Part shown: positions 8,787 through 17,673 of the stretch, one piece after another
How positions within the stretch are numbered: the first letter of the stretch is position 1
Layout: each line of letters starts with the position of its first letter
Origin: Phormidium tenue FACHB-1052
Lineage (GTDB): Bacteria; Cyanobacteriota; Cyanobacteriia; Phormidesmidales; Phormidesmidaceae
Assembly: GCF_014696675.1 (NCBI RefSeq)
Contig: NZ_JACJQN010000004.1
Location: 62,001-126,000, forward strand
DNA length: 64,000 nucleotides
Reading direction: 5' to 3'
The notes under the pieces: generated by a model
What the model saw: only the letters and a program-made list of their open reading frames with translations
Database searches by the model: none
Told to the model about the DNA's origin: nothing
Position numbers and translations under genes: made by a program

Positions 8787-10052
8787 ATGATGAAAGCCTT
8801 TACTAAGGTAACTCCCTATTTCGTTACCCTTTTATCAGTCGTCGTTGTTGTTATTATTGCTGGCTCATCCGCTCAGGCAGATCAAAAAAAGGGTGAGGTT
8901 ACTTTTGAGGATGTACTCACTCAGGCAATCTCAACGAGCCCACTTGTAAAAGAGATAGATTCGGCGATCGCCATTCGCCTTGCAGAGTCGATAGAGACAC
9001 GCTTACGGCTTAATCCTGAGCTTCAAGCTGGGGTCGGTGTACCTGTAGATCCGGCAGGTGATGCTGATAAAACACAGCTTAATCTCACTCTCTCTCAGCC
9101 TCTTCGTCCTTCAGACTTTGGCGCTCGAAGTGCTGTCTCAACGCTTCTCTCCGAGTCAGCTACTACGGAGCAAAAACTTTCAATCCTCGAGCTTTCTCAA
9201 TCGGCGTATCTGTCGTACGCGAAGCTTTGGGTCCTCCAGGAGCAGAAGAAATTTCTCGTTGAACAGCGAGACAGGGCTCGTCGCATTAGCGAGAAAGTAG
9301 AAAAAGCAACTTCAGCGGGAGCGCTTGGTAAAGGCGAAGGAAACCTTTTTCGAGCAGAGTATCAGAAGCTCCGAGCTCAACTTCTTGGAGTTGAAGCTGA
9401 CAGTGCTCGAGAGCGCGCGAACCTTCTAAAGCTCTCAACATTCTCCCTTGAAGAAGGACTACCTCTAGAATTACCTCCGATTGAACTTGTCGGTACCTCA
9501 ACTGAAAGCATTCTTCAAAGTGTTGAAGAGGGGTCTCTTCCGATACAGACCCGCTATGAGCTTTTAGCCAAAGTAGCGAGGGAACGCGAAAAACTTGCAA
9601 GAAAAGATGCTTTCCCCGCCTTCTCTCCTCAGATCGGCTATCAACGAACCGAGGACGGCGGCTCTTTTGTAGGAGTAGGAATTCAATTCGAGCTTCCTTT
9701 CTCTAATCGAAACCAAGCCGAAATCCTTCGTCGGCAGGGTGAAGCAACCTATGCTCGCGCAAAAAACGCCTACTCAAGAAGCGATGCTTTTAGGGAGGAA
9801 GTAAAGCTTTCACTTAGAAGTATGGAAGCGCTTCGGCAACAGGCTGAAACCTATAAAAAAGAAGTCATACCGTCTCTTGTAAGCGCACTGGGTAGCTACG
9901 AAGCGCAGTTTCAAGCTGGTGCTGAAACAGTGCTTCCCATCTGGCAAGCTCAGCGCGAACTGGCAGACGCACAGCTTGCGTCACTCGATCTCTGGCTTCG
10001 AATGTTTACGGCTCGAAGTGAAGTCTCAATCCTTCTTGGAAAAATCCTGTAG
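8787..10052 (+). CDS. czcC: Outer-membrane efflux protein, TolC/CzcC family
   Basis: About 421 residues. A signal peptide ends near SAQADQ. The mature protein is the usual long-helix OEP architecture with two homologous halves (FEDVLTQAISTSPLVKEI near the start, and long coiled-coil helices around residues 130-230 and 330-400). It should form the trimeric outer-membrane duct of an RND pump with CzcB and CzcA encoded next. I start at ATG 8787, 8 bases after AGAAGGTG and directly before the signal peptide; an in-frame GTG at 8736 would add an unlikely leader. A GCGATCGC site lies near 8965, so the operon has spent time in cyanobacteria even though its style is proteobacterial. Confidence 0.9.
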   Translation: MMKAFTKVTPYFVTLLSVVVVVIIAGSSAQADQKKGEVTFEDVLTQAISTSPLVKEIDSAIAIRLAESIETRLRLNPELQAGVGVPVDPAGDADKTQLNLTLSQPLRPSDFGARSAVSTLLSESATTEQKLSILELSQSAYLSYAKLWVLQEQKKFLVEQRDRARRISEKVEKATSAGALGKGEGNLFRAEYQKLRAQLLGVEADSARERANLLKLSTFSLEEGLPLELPPIELVGTSTESILQSVEEGSLPIQTRYELLAKVAREREKLARKDAFPAFSPQIGYQRTEDGGSFVGVGIQFELPFSNRNQAEILRRQGEATYARAKNAYSRSDAFREEVKLSLRSMEALRQQAETYKKEVIPSLVSALGSYEAQFQAGAETVLPIWQAQRELADAQLASLDLWLRMFTARSEVSILLGKIL

Positions 10053-10060
10053 GTCTCTTT

Positions 10061-11062
10061 ATGCTTAAATTCGCACACTGCTTTTTCTTTGCCTTCACAC
10101 TCCTCTGTTGGCCGCTTTCCGCAAGTGTCGTTGCTGAAGACAGCGACGAACATGGTCATGATCGTGAGGAGCACGAAGCCGATCACAAACATGATGAACA
10201 CGACGAGCACAAGGGACATGATGACGAGGCAGAACACGTCGCCGTCTCCCTGGATTCTCTTGAGCGTTACGGCGTAAGCCTTAAGAAGGCGGGTCCTGCC
10301 TCACTTTCAGTAACTCTCAACCTTCCCGGTCGACTTCTCCCAAACGAAGACCGAATTGCACACATCACTCCTCGATATCCGGGGATTATTCGTGAAGTAA
10401 GAAAACGTCTCGGCGACGCCGTCGAGAAAGGGGAGGTAGTAGCTATTGTTGAGAGTAACCAAAACCTTCAAGTCTATGAGGTAAGAGCCCTTCTTGGTGG
10501 AATCGTCACTGAGCGGCACGCCTCGCTCGGTGAGTTTGTTTCAGGGGATGCCGCTATTTTAGAGGTTGCTGACTACAGCGAACTCTTTGCTGATTTCTTT
10601 ATATTTCCGCAGGATTTCCCACAGATCCGCTTGGGGCAACAAATCAGAGTTGTGCCTGAAGGAGGTGGAGGTGGTGGTGGAGCATCTATACAGGCGATGC
10701 TTTCGTTTATATCTCCCGTAATCGATACCTCGACCCAGTCACGATTCGCGCGTGCGGTTCTTCAAAATAATAGCGGGAGACAGCTTCAGCCAGGTGGCTT
10801 TATTACTGGGAAGCTCCTTGTAGATGAAACCCGTGTACCACTCGCAGTTGAAAGCTCCGCAGTACAAATAGACAAAGGAGCTTCGGTTGTCTTTGTAAGA
10901 GAAAAAGAGCGCTTCGAAGCTCGTCCTGTTGTTACGGGGCGCAAGGACCTTGATTGGACCGAGGTGCTGTCGGGGCTTGAAGTAGGGGAAGAGTATGCAA
11001 CAGGAAATACGTTCATTTTAAAGGCCGAGCTCGGAAAGGGCGAAGCAGAGCATGAGCACTAG
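10061..11062 (+). CDS. czcB: RND efflux periplasmic adaptor (membrane fusion) protein, CzcB-like, His-rich
   Basis: 333 residues. After the signal peptide comes a strikingly His/Asp/Glu-rich segment (about residues 27-62, repeated DEH/HDE units) typical of zinc/cobalt/cadmium adaptors. Then follow the beta-barrel, lipoyl-like and helical hairpin domains: PGRLLPNEDRIAHITPRYPG, and a lipoyl half around VVAIVESNQNLQVYEV. A Gly-rich loop (six glycines, about residues 203-208) interrupts the barrel. The shortened hairpin fits metal adaptors. It starts 9 bases after czcC and ends 15 bases before czcA, so the three genes form one operon. Expected role: bind periplasmic metal and join CzcA to CzcC. 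Confidence 0.9.
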   Translation: MLKFAHCFFFAFTLLCWPLSASVVAEDSDEHGHDREEHEADHKHDEHDEHKGHDDEAEHVAVSLDSLERYGVSLKKAGPASLSVTLNLPGRLLPNEDRIAHITPRYPGIIREVRKRLGDAVEKGEVVAIVESNQNLQVYEVRALLGGIVTERHASLGEFVSGDAAILEVADYSELFADFFIFPQDFPQIRLGQQIRVVPEGGGGGGGASIQAMLSFISPVIDTSTQSRFARAVLQNNSGRQLQPGGFITGKLLVDETRVPLAVESSAVQIDKGASVVFVREKERFEARPVVTGRKDLDWTEVLSGLEVGEEYATGNTFILKAELGKGEAEHEH

Positions 11063-11077
11063 GAAAAGAAGATAGCC

Positions 11078-14000
11078 ATGCTTGAAAAAATTCTACGATT
11101 CTCCATCTACAATCGCCTCCTTGTAATCTTGCTGACACTGGTAGCAGCAGGAATTGGTGCCTACTCGCTTACGCGTCTGCCAATTGATGCTGTACCCGAT
11201 ATCACGAACAATCAGGTGCAGATTAATACGGTCTACTCTTCGCTTTCCCCGTTTGAGATCGAAAAGCAGATAACTTTTCCTATTGAGTCATCGTTAGCGG
11301 GAATACCGGGGCTTGAATATACACGGTCGTTCTCACGCAACGGGTTCTCTCAAGTCACCGCCGTATTCAAAGACTCGGTAGACATTTACTTTGCGCGGCA
11401 ACAGGTCGGTGAGCGCCTGAGAGAAGCTTCTGAGGCGATGCCCGAAGGAAGTGAGCCAAAAATGGGTCCTATCTCAACCGGGCTCGGCGAAGTGTACATG
11501 TGGGCTGTGGAGTTCTCACACCCTCATGGGAATGGTGCCGCCCTAGTCGAAGAAGGGCCAGGATGGCGACAAGATGGGTCCTACGTCACGCCCGAGGGAA
11601 CGCGCCTCACTACCGAACTTGAGAAGATAGCCTACCTCCGAGAAGTCCAAGATTGGGTCGTGCGGCCGCAGCTTAAAACGGTTTTAGGGGTCGCTGGTGT
11701 AGATGTGATTGGAGGCTATCAGAAGCAGTACACAATTGAGCCCGATCCGATGAAGCTTATCGCTTATGGAATATCTTTTGACGATATCATCCGAGCCATA
11801 GAGCGAAACAGTAAGAGCCGAGGTGCCGGATACGTTGAGCAACGAGGAGAGGCGTACACTGTTCGTTCATCAGGTCTTCTCTCGAGCGAAATAGAGATTG
11901 GAAATGTCGTAGTGGGGGAGAGAGATGGCGTCCCTATTCAAATACGTCACGTCGCGGAAGTTGGCATAGGAAAGGAGCTTCGAAGCGGCTCAGCGAGCGA
12001 CAACGGAGAAGAGGTAGTCATTGGGACTGCCCTCATGCTTATAGGCGAAAACAGCCGCACAGTTGCAGCCGCAGTAGACCAAAAAATAAAAGAAGTGAAT
12101 CGTTCACTGCCACCTGACGTCGTAGCTCGTCCTGTCCTTAATCGAACAAAACTTGTTGATGCAACGATTAGGACCATCGAGAAAAACCTCTTAGAAGGAG
12201 CGATTCTCGTAGTGGTCGTTCTCTTCCTTCTGCTGGGAAATATCAGAGCGGCGCTTATCACGGCCTGTGCGATTCCACTCTCAATGCTTTTAACCGCGAC
12301 AGGAATGGTTCAGACCAAGATAAGCGGTAATCTCATGAGCCTTGGCGCAATAGACTTCGGTCTAATTGTCGATGGAGCTGTCATTATCGTCGAAAATTGC
12401 ATTCGTCGATTGTCTGAGAAACAGCATGAGCTCGGCAGAAATCTCACAGTAAGCGAACGCCTGGAGACGGTTTTTGAGGCGAGTAAGGAGGTACGGACCG
12501 CGACAGCGTTCGGTGAGGCCATAATCATTGTCGTGTATTTGCCTCTCCTCTTTTTCTCAGGGGTTGAGGGGAAGATGTTTCAGCCGATGGCTATCACGGT
12601 CATCTTTGCGCTCATCGCAGCTTTTATTCTCTCACTTACCTTCATACCAGCGATGGTTGCCCTTGGGCTTAGGGGCTCCGTGCGGGAACGCGAGAATCCA
12701 TTAATTAATGGTGCAAGGCGGCTTTATGAGCCGCTTCTTCGAGCATCCCTTCGGCTTCGTTGGTTAGTAGTAGGTGGGGCACTTGTAGGGTTTCTCGCCT
12801 CGCTTCTTCTCTTCGCTCAGCTTGGTCAGGAGTTTATTCCAACCCTCGACGAAAAAGATCTGTTGGTGCAAGCAATCCGAATTCCCAGCACGAGCCTCAC
12901 TCAGTCTCAGGCAATGCAAGCTGAGCTTGAGAAGACACTTGCGAGCTTCCCTGAAGTTCAATCAGTTTTCGCTAAGACCGGAACGGCTGAAGTAGCTTCA
13001 GACCCGATGCCACCAAACATTTCTGACACCTTTGTAATTCTTAAGCCGGAGGACGAGTGGCCTAATAGTGGTTCAGGGAAAGACGCACTCGTTCAAAGGA
13101 TAAGAGAGAAAATTGAACTGTTACCGGGCAACAATTACGAGATAACTCAACCAATCCAAATGAGATTTAATGAACTCATCGCAGGAGTCAGAAGTGACGT
13201 TGCGGTGAAAGTATTTGGTGACGAGTTCGAGCCCCTTCTTATTACAGCCAATCGCATTGCTTCAATCCTTCGGTCAGTCGACGGGGCAGAGGACGTAAAG
13301 GTCGAGCAGGTAACAGGGCTTCCAGTTCTCGATATCGACATAGATCGTGCTTCTGCATCAAGGCTTGGACTATCAGTAAGTGATGTCCAAGATGTCATTG
13401 CCGCTGCTATTGGCGGTGTAGAGGCGGGGACCGTCTACCGTGGTGATAGACGCTTTCAGATTGTTGTCAGACTTCCTGAAGAGGTACGAGTTGACCTTGA
13501 AACTCTAAAAAGACTTCCCATTCCGATAGGAAGCACGCATGCAGAAGAAGCGTCGCTCGAAACTGAGTCTAACTCAGAACGGAAGCCTGGGTTTGTTCCT
13601 TTAGAGTCTGTCGCCAAGATTGGACTCGTTGAAGGACCAAATCAGATTAGTCGTGAGAACGGAAAACGACGAATCGTCGTTCAAACAAACGTCCGGGGCC
13701 GCGATATGGGCTCGTTCGTCGAAGAGGCTCAACGGTTAATCAACGACGGAGTAAAAGTTCCTGCTGGTTATTGGATAGCGTGGGGAGGACAATTTGAGAA
13801 TTTGACCGCCGCAAAGGAGCGCCTTCTCATTGTGGTTCCGCTTTGCTTTGCGCTTATCTTTATCCTTCTCTACAGCACCTTCCGCTCAGTCATTGATGCA
13901 CTGATTGTTTTTAGCGGCGTGCCGCTTGGGCTGAGTGGAGGAATTATCGCCCTGTGGGCTCGGGGTATGCCGTTTTCTATTTCAGCGGCCGTAGGGTTTA

Positions 14001-14338
14001 TTGCGCTCTCTGGAGTAGCAGTACTTAACGGACTCGTCCTCCTCGCATTTATTAAGTCGCTTGAGGAGAAGGGGGAAAACATTGATGAAGCGATTATCGG
14101 AGGGGCTTTAGCAAGGCTAAGGCCCGTTCTTATGACGGGGCTTGTCGCCTCTCTGGGATTTGTTCCAATGGCGATTTCAACTGGTACGGGAGCCGAAGTT
14201 CAGCGCCCGATAGCCACTGTTGTAATTGGAGGGTTGGTGTCTGCAACACTCCTCACACTCTTGGTTCTGCCCGCTCTTTACCGGCTCTTCCATCGCGGAA
14301 AGAAGGGTAGGGAGGTTTTTTTCGAGCAGCGCCTTTAG
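11078..14338 (+). CDS. czcA: Heavy-metal efflux RND transporter, CzcA family
   Basis: 1086 residues, the normal length for HME-RND pumps, with twelve membrane helices and two large periplasmic loops. The start LRFSIYNRLLVILLTLV and RLPIDAVPDITNNQVQINT are family hallmarks. In TM4 (about residue 425) the motif DFGLIVDGAVIIVEN matches the divalent-cation pumps (Zn, Co, Cd) rather than the Cu/Ag group. A repeat-related segment, TFRSVIDALIVFSGVPLGLSGG, marks the second half. It should be the inner-membrane proton/metal antiporter of the CzcCBA complex. The gene is intact. The exact substrate range cannot be read from sequence. Confidence 0.95.
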   Translation: MLEKILRFSIYNRLLVILLTLVAAGIGAYSLTRLPIDAVPDITNNQVQINTVYSSLSPFEIEKQITFPIESSLAGIPGLEYTRSFSRNGFSQVTAVFKDSVDIYFARQQVGERLREASEAMPEGSEPKMGPISTGLGEVYMWAVEFSHPHGNGAALVEEGPGWRQDGSYVTPEGTRLTTELEKIAYLREVQDWVVRPQLKTVLGVAGVDVIGGYQKQYTIEPDPMKLIAYGISFDDIIRAIERNSKSRGAGYVEQRGEAYTVRSSGLLSSEIEIGNVVVGERDGVPIQIRHVAEVGIGKELRSGSASDNGEEVVIGTALMLIGENSRTVAAAVDQKIKEVNRSLPPDVVARPVLNRTKLVDATIRTIEKNLLEGAILVVVVLFLLLGNIRAALITACAIPLSMLLTATGMVQTKISGNLMSLGAIDFGLIVDGAVIIVENCIRRLSEKQHELGRNLTVSERLETVFEASKEVRTATAFGEAIIIVVYLPLLFFSGVEGKMFQPMAITVIFALIAAFILSLTFIPAMVALGLRGSVRERENPLINGARRLYEPLLRASLRLRWLVVGGALVGFLASLLLFAQLGQEFIPTLDEKDLLVQAIRIPSTSLTQSQAMQAELEKTLASFPEVQSVFAKTGTAEVASDPMPPNISDTFVILKPEDEWPNSGSGKDALVQRIREKIELLPGNNYEITQPIQMRFNELIAGVRSDVAVKVFGDEFEPLLITANRIASILRSVDGAEDVKVEQVTGLPVLDIDIDRASASRLGLSVSDVQDVIAAAIGGVEAGTVYRGDRRFQIVVRLPEEVRVDLETLKRLPIPIGSTHAEEASLETESNSERKPGFVPLESVAKIGLVEGPNQISRENGKRRIVVQTNVRGRDMGSFVEEAQRLINDGVKVPAGYWIAWGGQFENLTAAKERLLIVVPLCFALIFILLYSTFRSVIDALIVFSGVPLGLSGGIIALWARGMPFSISAAVGFIALSGVAVLNGLVLLAFIKSLEEKGENIDEAIIGGALARLRPVLMTGLVASLGFVPMAISTGTGAEVQRPIATVVIGGLVSATLLTLLVLPALYRLFHRGKKGREVFFEQRL

Positions 14339-14485
14339 CGCAATAATAATATTGAGCTCTTTATCCGCCACAATCATTTTTAACCATTAGGAAATGGTAT
14401 GAATTTAATTGCTCGACTGGCGTCAATAATACTACTCAAGATTGTATACGTATTGTCGATACCACCATTGAAAGGTGGCCACCAG

Positions 14486-14923
14486 ATGAGCTCTAAAAAG
14501 ATAAAGTACACAAGCAACAGAGGGTATTTAGCCCTGATGCTGCTTCTTTGGCTCGTTGCAACTAGCTTCTGCATAGTTTCGAGCAGACTCCATGCAGAGA
14601 GCCTACCTGGTAAAGCGACAACTCATTCTTGTTGCCCACACGACGAATCCTCTAAAACATCATCATTACCATTACCATCGGACTGCGAGAGAACTATCTG
14701 TTCTCAGTCCCTCCTGAAAATTGACGATCACAAGCTGTTTAATGTCGTCGCCGATCCGCAACCTATTGCAAATTTCATTATCACGCTCTCGCTGATAGAT
14801 GATGGCGGTAATGTAGCCTTACAACCAGCGTTCGATGAGCCCGAGCCGTATTATCTGCTAACGCGTACTATTCAAAGCTCTCCCAACGCGCCGCCCCCTT
14901 ACTCGGTAACTCAGTTCATTTAG
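14486..14923 (+). CDS. Secreted Cys-containing small protein downstream of czcA
   Basis: About 145 residues from the chosen start. A signal peptide or single anchor (YLALMLLLWLVATSF) is followed by a Cys-bearing stretch (HSCCPHDE, DCERTICSQ) and a Pro-rich tail. I do not recognise a named family; the pattern resembles small secreted proteins that accompany metal-efflux operons. The start at 14486 has AAAGGTGG upstream and puts the signal peptide near the N-terminus. An in-frame ATG at 14399, also with a fair site (AGGAAA), would add 29 residues with a second hydrophobic run, so the start is uncertain. Confidence 0.6.
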   Translation: MSSKKIKYTSNRGYLALMLLLWLVATSFCIVSSRLHAESLPGKATTHSCCPHDESSKTSSLPLPSDCERTICSQSLLKIDDHKLFNVVADPQPIANFIITLSLIDDGGNVALQPAFDEPEPYYLLTRTIQSSPNAPPPYSVTQFI

Positions 14924-14942
14924 CGGAAGACCGACTTGTAGT

Positions 14943-14980
14943 GTTACTCAAGAAGTGCGGCTCTTCCACTCTTGAGTAAC
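14943..14980 (+). other. Strong hairpin between the Cys-rich gene and the beta-barrel gene
   Basis: GTTACTCAAGA pairs exactly with TCTTGAGTAAC, extended by AGTG/CACT across one bulge, around a short loop. No T-run follows, so it is more likely an mRNA-stability or processing hairpin than a terminator. Confidence 0.5.
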
Positions 14981-15001
14981 GTTTACGTGTAAGGAATTCC
15001 A

Positions 15002-15652
15002 ATGAAATTTATAAAATATGCGGTCTATACCGCTCTGGCTCTCGCAATTCCTGCGAAGAGCTTTGCAAATCCAGTGAGCTTCAAAGATGGCTACGGGGTA
15101 ATGGCAAGCACCATGCCTCAATGGTCAGACTTTGAATTTAACTACTCTTACACTAATCGCTCAGCGGTCGGTGTGACTCTCTTCAATCTCGACCGTGGAG
15201 ATAAGCAAGAGTCGTTTGCATTCGGGCAGTACAACTATCTCTTAAAGAGATGGAATGAACTCGATTCTCAAGCAAACCTTTACGTTATCGGAGGGCTTGG
15301 GGCGAGGGAATATGAGGACGAGGGTACTCCCGCTGCTCGTATTGGGTTTGAAGCCGATTACGAAACGAGAAGATTTTATACCTCTATCTACGCAAGTAGA
15401 CTTCAATCAACAGGCGATTCAGGAGGAGGAGGAGGAGTAAGTCTTGCTCGTGGGAGGGTAGGATTTGCTCCGTATAAAGCACCTTTTACAAGCCTTCAAA
15501 CGTGGCTAATTACACAGGTGGACTACACTCCTGAGCTGACTGATACCACTACGGTCTCGCCTCTAGTTCGTTTCTTTTACAACAATTATGCGCTTGAAGT
15601 AGGTTCGACTCTTAAGGGTGAACCGTTCGCTGGCGTCATGATACATTTCTAA
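15002..15652 (+). CDS. Outer-membrane beta-barrel-like protein of the metal operon
   Basis: 216 residues. A signal peptide (to about SFANP) is followed by alternating hydrophobic/polar strands with many aromatic residues (FEFNYSYTNRSAVGVTLF, RRFYTSIYASRL) and a C-terminal strand ending in Phe (FAGVMIHF), the usual outer-membrane insertion signal. It should be a small outer-membrane barrel. The Gly-rich GDSGGGGG run near residue 140 is a likely loop. The ribosome-binding site AAGGAA is well placed. Its position between metal-efflux and Hg-transport-like genes suggests a role in metal passage, which I cannot confirm. Confidence 0.65.
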   Translation: MKFIKYAVYTALALAIPAKSFANPVSFKDGYGVMASTMPQWSDFEFNYSYTNRSAVGVTLFNLDRGDKQESFAFGQYNYLLKRWNELDSQANLYVIGGLGAREYEDEGTPAARIGFEADYETRRFYTSIYASRLQSTGDSGGGGGVSLARGRVGFAPYKAPFTSLQTWLITQVDYTPELTDTTTVSPLVRFFYNNYALEVGSTLKGEPFAGVMIHF

Positions 15653-15666
15653 CTAATGGATTAAAA

Positions 15667-15957
15667 ATGAAAAAATATATTGCTCACATTGTTCTTTCAG
15701 CCTCTCTTTTAAGCTTTTCATCTGTCGCCTTAGCGGAGGAAGTAACGGTCACGGTTAAAGGAATGGTCTGCTCTTTTTGTGCGCAGGGGATTAAAAAAAC
15801 CTTTGGAAAGCTAGAGAGCGTGGAAAATGTTGAGGTTGATTTAGATAAGAAATTCGTAAAGCTCGACCTCAAGGATGGCGCCACTCTTTCTGATGAAACG
15901 ATTAAAGAAGCAATTAACGACGCTGGGTATGAAGTTGAGAAGATGGAGAGGAAATAG
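15667..15957 (+). CDS. Periplasmic heavy-metal-associated (HMA) protein, MerP-like
   Basis: 96 residues. A signal peptide ends at ALAEE, followed by one ferredoxin-like HMA domain. The metal site is GMVCSFCAQGIKK: the family pattern GMxCxxC is intact. The rest (VENVEVDLDKKFVKLDL, then IKEAINDAGYEVE) matches the beta-alpha-beta fold. MerP and its relatives bind a soft or divalent metal in the periplasm and hand it to a membrane partner. The next gene, two bases away, is MerT-like, so the pair probably forms a periplasmic carrier plus membrane transporter. Confidence 0.87.
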   Translation: MKKYIAHIVLSASLLSFSSVALAEEVTVTVKGMVCSFCAQGIKKTFGKLESVENVEVDLDKKFVKLDLKDGATLSDETIKEAINDAGYEVEKMERK

Positions 15958-15959
15958 AG

Positions 15960-16328
15960 ATGAAAAAGATACTGTCGTTCCTTACTCTCTTTACCTCGGC
16001 AAGCACTCTTATTTGCTGTGCGCTTCCAGCGCTCCTCGTAAGTCTTGGATTTGGGGCTTCTCTAGCCTCATTCCTAGGACAATACCCAGAGTTCATCTGG
16101 TTCTCTGAGCAGAAAAGTTGGGTGTTTGCCTTTGGTGGAGTAGTGCTCGTAACTGCCATCATCCTTGCACGAGTAAGTGCTCGTACTACCGATTGCCCGA
16201 CAGATCCAGCTTTGAGGGACGCGTGTAAAAACACTCGCACAGTGTCGGGAATAGTCCTTGGGGTCTCCACTATAATCTATATAGCAGGGGGCTTCTTTGC
16301 CTATGTTGCCCCGAAGCTTCTAGGATGA
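15960..16328 (+). CDS. MerT-like inner-membrane metal transport protein
   Basis: 122 residues with three likely membrane helices. The first helix contains the vicinal pair TLICCALPALLVSLGFGA, the hallmark of MerT-type mercuric transporters; a second Cys-bearing loop (TTDCPTDPALRDACKN) also fits MerT, which hands metal along paired cysteines. It starts two bases after the HMA gene and is probably the last gene of the operon. No merA or merR is present, so the substrate may not be mercury. An 8-bp inverted repeat (arms 16358-16365 and 16379-16386) follows. Confidence 0.72.
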   Translation: MKKILSFLTLFTSASTLICCALPALLVSLGFGASLASFLGQYPEFIWFSEQKSWVFAFGGVVLVTAIILARVSARTTDCPTDPALRDACKNTRTVSGIVLGVSTIIYIAGGFFAYVAPKLLG

Positions 16329-16600
16329 TGTTTCTTCATTCTTACGCCTATTGGTCACGGTCACAGTTTGCTTGCTTGTGTGACCGTTCCCCTGAAAACT
16401 GGAGCGTTTTGAAATTGATAAAATGGGGTAGATTTCTCCTGCTGTTAAAGGAAGCGAGAGGCTGCCATGTATAGAGAGCAGGTAGCACAGCTTCAAAGTA
16501 ATAGCTTTTTCTAACAGCGCCCCTTCTTGGGGGCATCTCCGGCTACAGTAGCCTTATCCATTGGTAGTACGCTTGTCGCCTCGTTGGTATAGTCGTCCCT

Positions 16601-17662
16601 ATGCCGAAACAGACTTCGCTATTTTCCGATGCCAACTACTCAGCTTTCCTCAATGGGCTGAAAACACGGATTCGTTCAGCCCAGGTCAAAGCAGCGCTGG
16701 CCGTCAATCAGGAGCTGATCTCGCTCTACTGGCAGATTGGTCGCGATATCCTTACCCGGCAGCAAACAGAAGGATGGGGAGCCAAGGTCATCGAGCGGTT
16801 GGCAAGGGATCTGAAGCGAGAGTTCCCTGACATGCGGGGCTTTTCGCGCTCAAATCTCCTCTATATGCGGGCTTTTGCTGAAGCGTATCCCGAAGAAGCA
16901 TTTGTCCAGCAAGCTGCTGGACAAATGCCCTGGTTCCACAACTGCACTCTATTGGACAAGGTTAAGGATCCTACCCAGCGGCTCTGGTATATCCAGAAAA
17001 CTATCGAGCACGGCTGGAGCCGCAATGTGCTTGTCCTCCAGATCGAAAGTGGCCTCTATTCCCGGCAGGGGGAAGCCGTCACCAACTTTGCTCGCACCCT
17101 GCCCAAGCCTCAATCTGACCTCGCTCAGCAGCTGATCAAGGATCCGTACAACTTCGACTTTCTCACCATTACCGACGATGCCCACGAGCGAGAGTTAGAG
17201 CGGGGCCTCGTTACCCACATCCGAGATTTTCTCCTGGAACTGGGCCTTGGCTTCGCCTTTCTCGGTAGCCAGTACCCGATCGAAGTCGATAATAAGGAGT
17301 ATCGACTTGATCTCCTCTTCTACCACATCCATCTCCGTTGCTTCGTAGTGATTGAGCTAAAGATTGGCGAGTTCATCCCTGAATACGCGGGGAAGCTCAA
17401 TTTCTACGTAGCGGCAGTGAACAACCTGCTGGCTCAGCCCAGTGATAATCCCACCATTGGCATCATCCTTTGTAAGTCGAAGAGCAAAACTACTGTGGAA
17501 TATGCTCTTCAGGGCTCGACTCAGCCTATTGGAGTTTCGACCTATCAACTTCAGTCACGGCTGCCGTCTGAGCTTAGTGAGAAGTTACCAACAGTGGAAC
17601 AGTTAGAGATAGAGTTAGAAAATGCCATAGACGATATCGCTAATCCTCGAAAAAACACGTAG
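16601..17662 (+). CDS. DUF1016 family PDDEXK nuclease (YhcG-like)
   Basis: 353 residues. The N-terminal half is the helical DUF1016 domain (SLYWQIGRDIL, then RGFSRSNLLYMRAFAEAYP, WSRNVLVLQIESGLY). The C-terminal half is a restriction-like nuclease fold with the core residues in order: Asp in EYRLDLLFYH and the ELK of CFVVIELKIGEF. It is full length for the family. These proteins occur beside restriction and anti-phage genes and are thought to cut nucleic acid. Its stop is 11 bases before qatD on the same strand, so the two are probably cotranscribed; whether it belongs to the Qat system or is a separate defence gene is open. Confidence 0.87.
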   Translation: MPKQTSLFSDANYSAFLNGLKTRIRSAQVKAALAVNQELISLYWQIGRDILTRQQTEGWGAKVIERLARDLKREFPDMRGFSRSNLLYMRAFAEAYPEEAFVQQAAGQMPWFHNCTLLDKVKDPTQRLWYIQKTIEHGWSRNVLVLQIESGLYSRQGEAVTNFARTLPKPQSDLAQQLIKDPYNFDFLTITDDAHERELERGLVTHIRDFLLELGLGFAFLGSQYPIEVDNKEYRLDLLFYHIHLRCFVVIELKIGEFIPEYAGKLNFYVAAVNNLLAQPSDNPTIGIILCKSKSKTTVEYALQGSTQPIGVSTYQLQSRLPSELSEKLPTVEQLEIELENAIDDIANPRKNT

Positions 17663-17673
17663 GAATTTGACCA

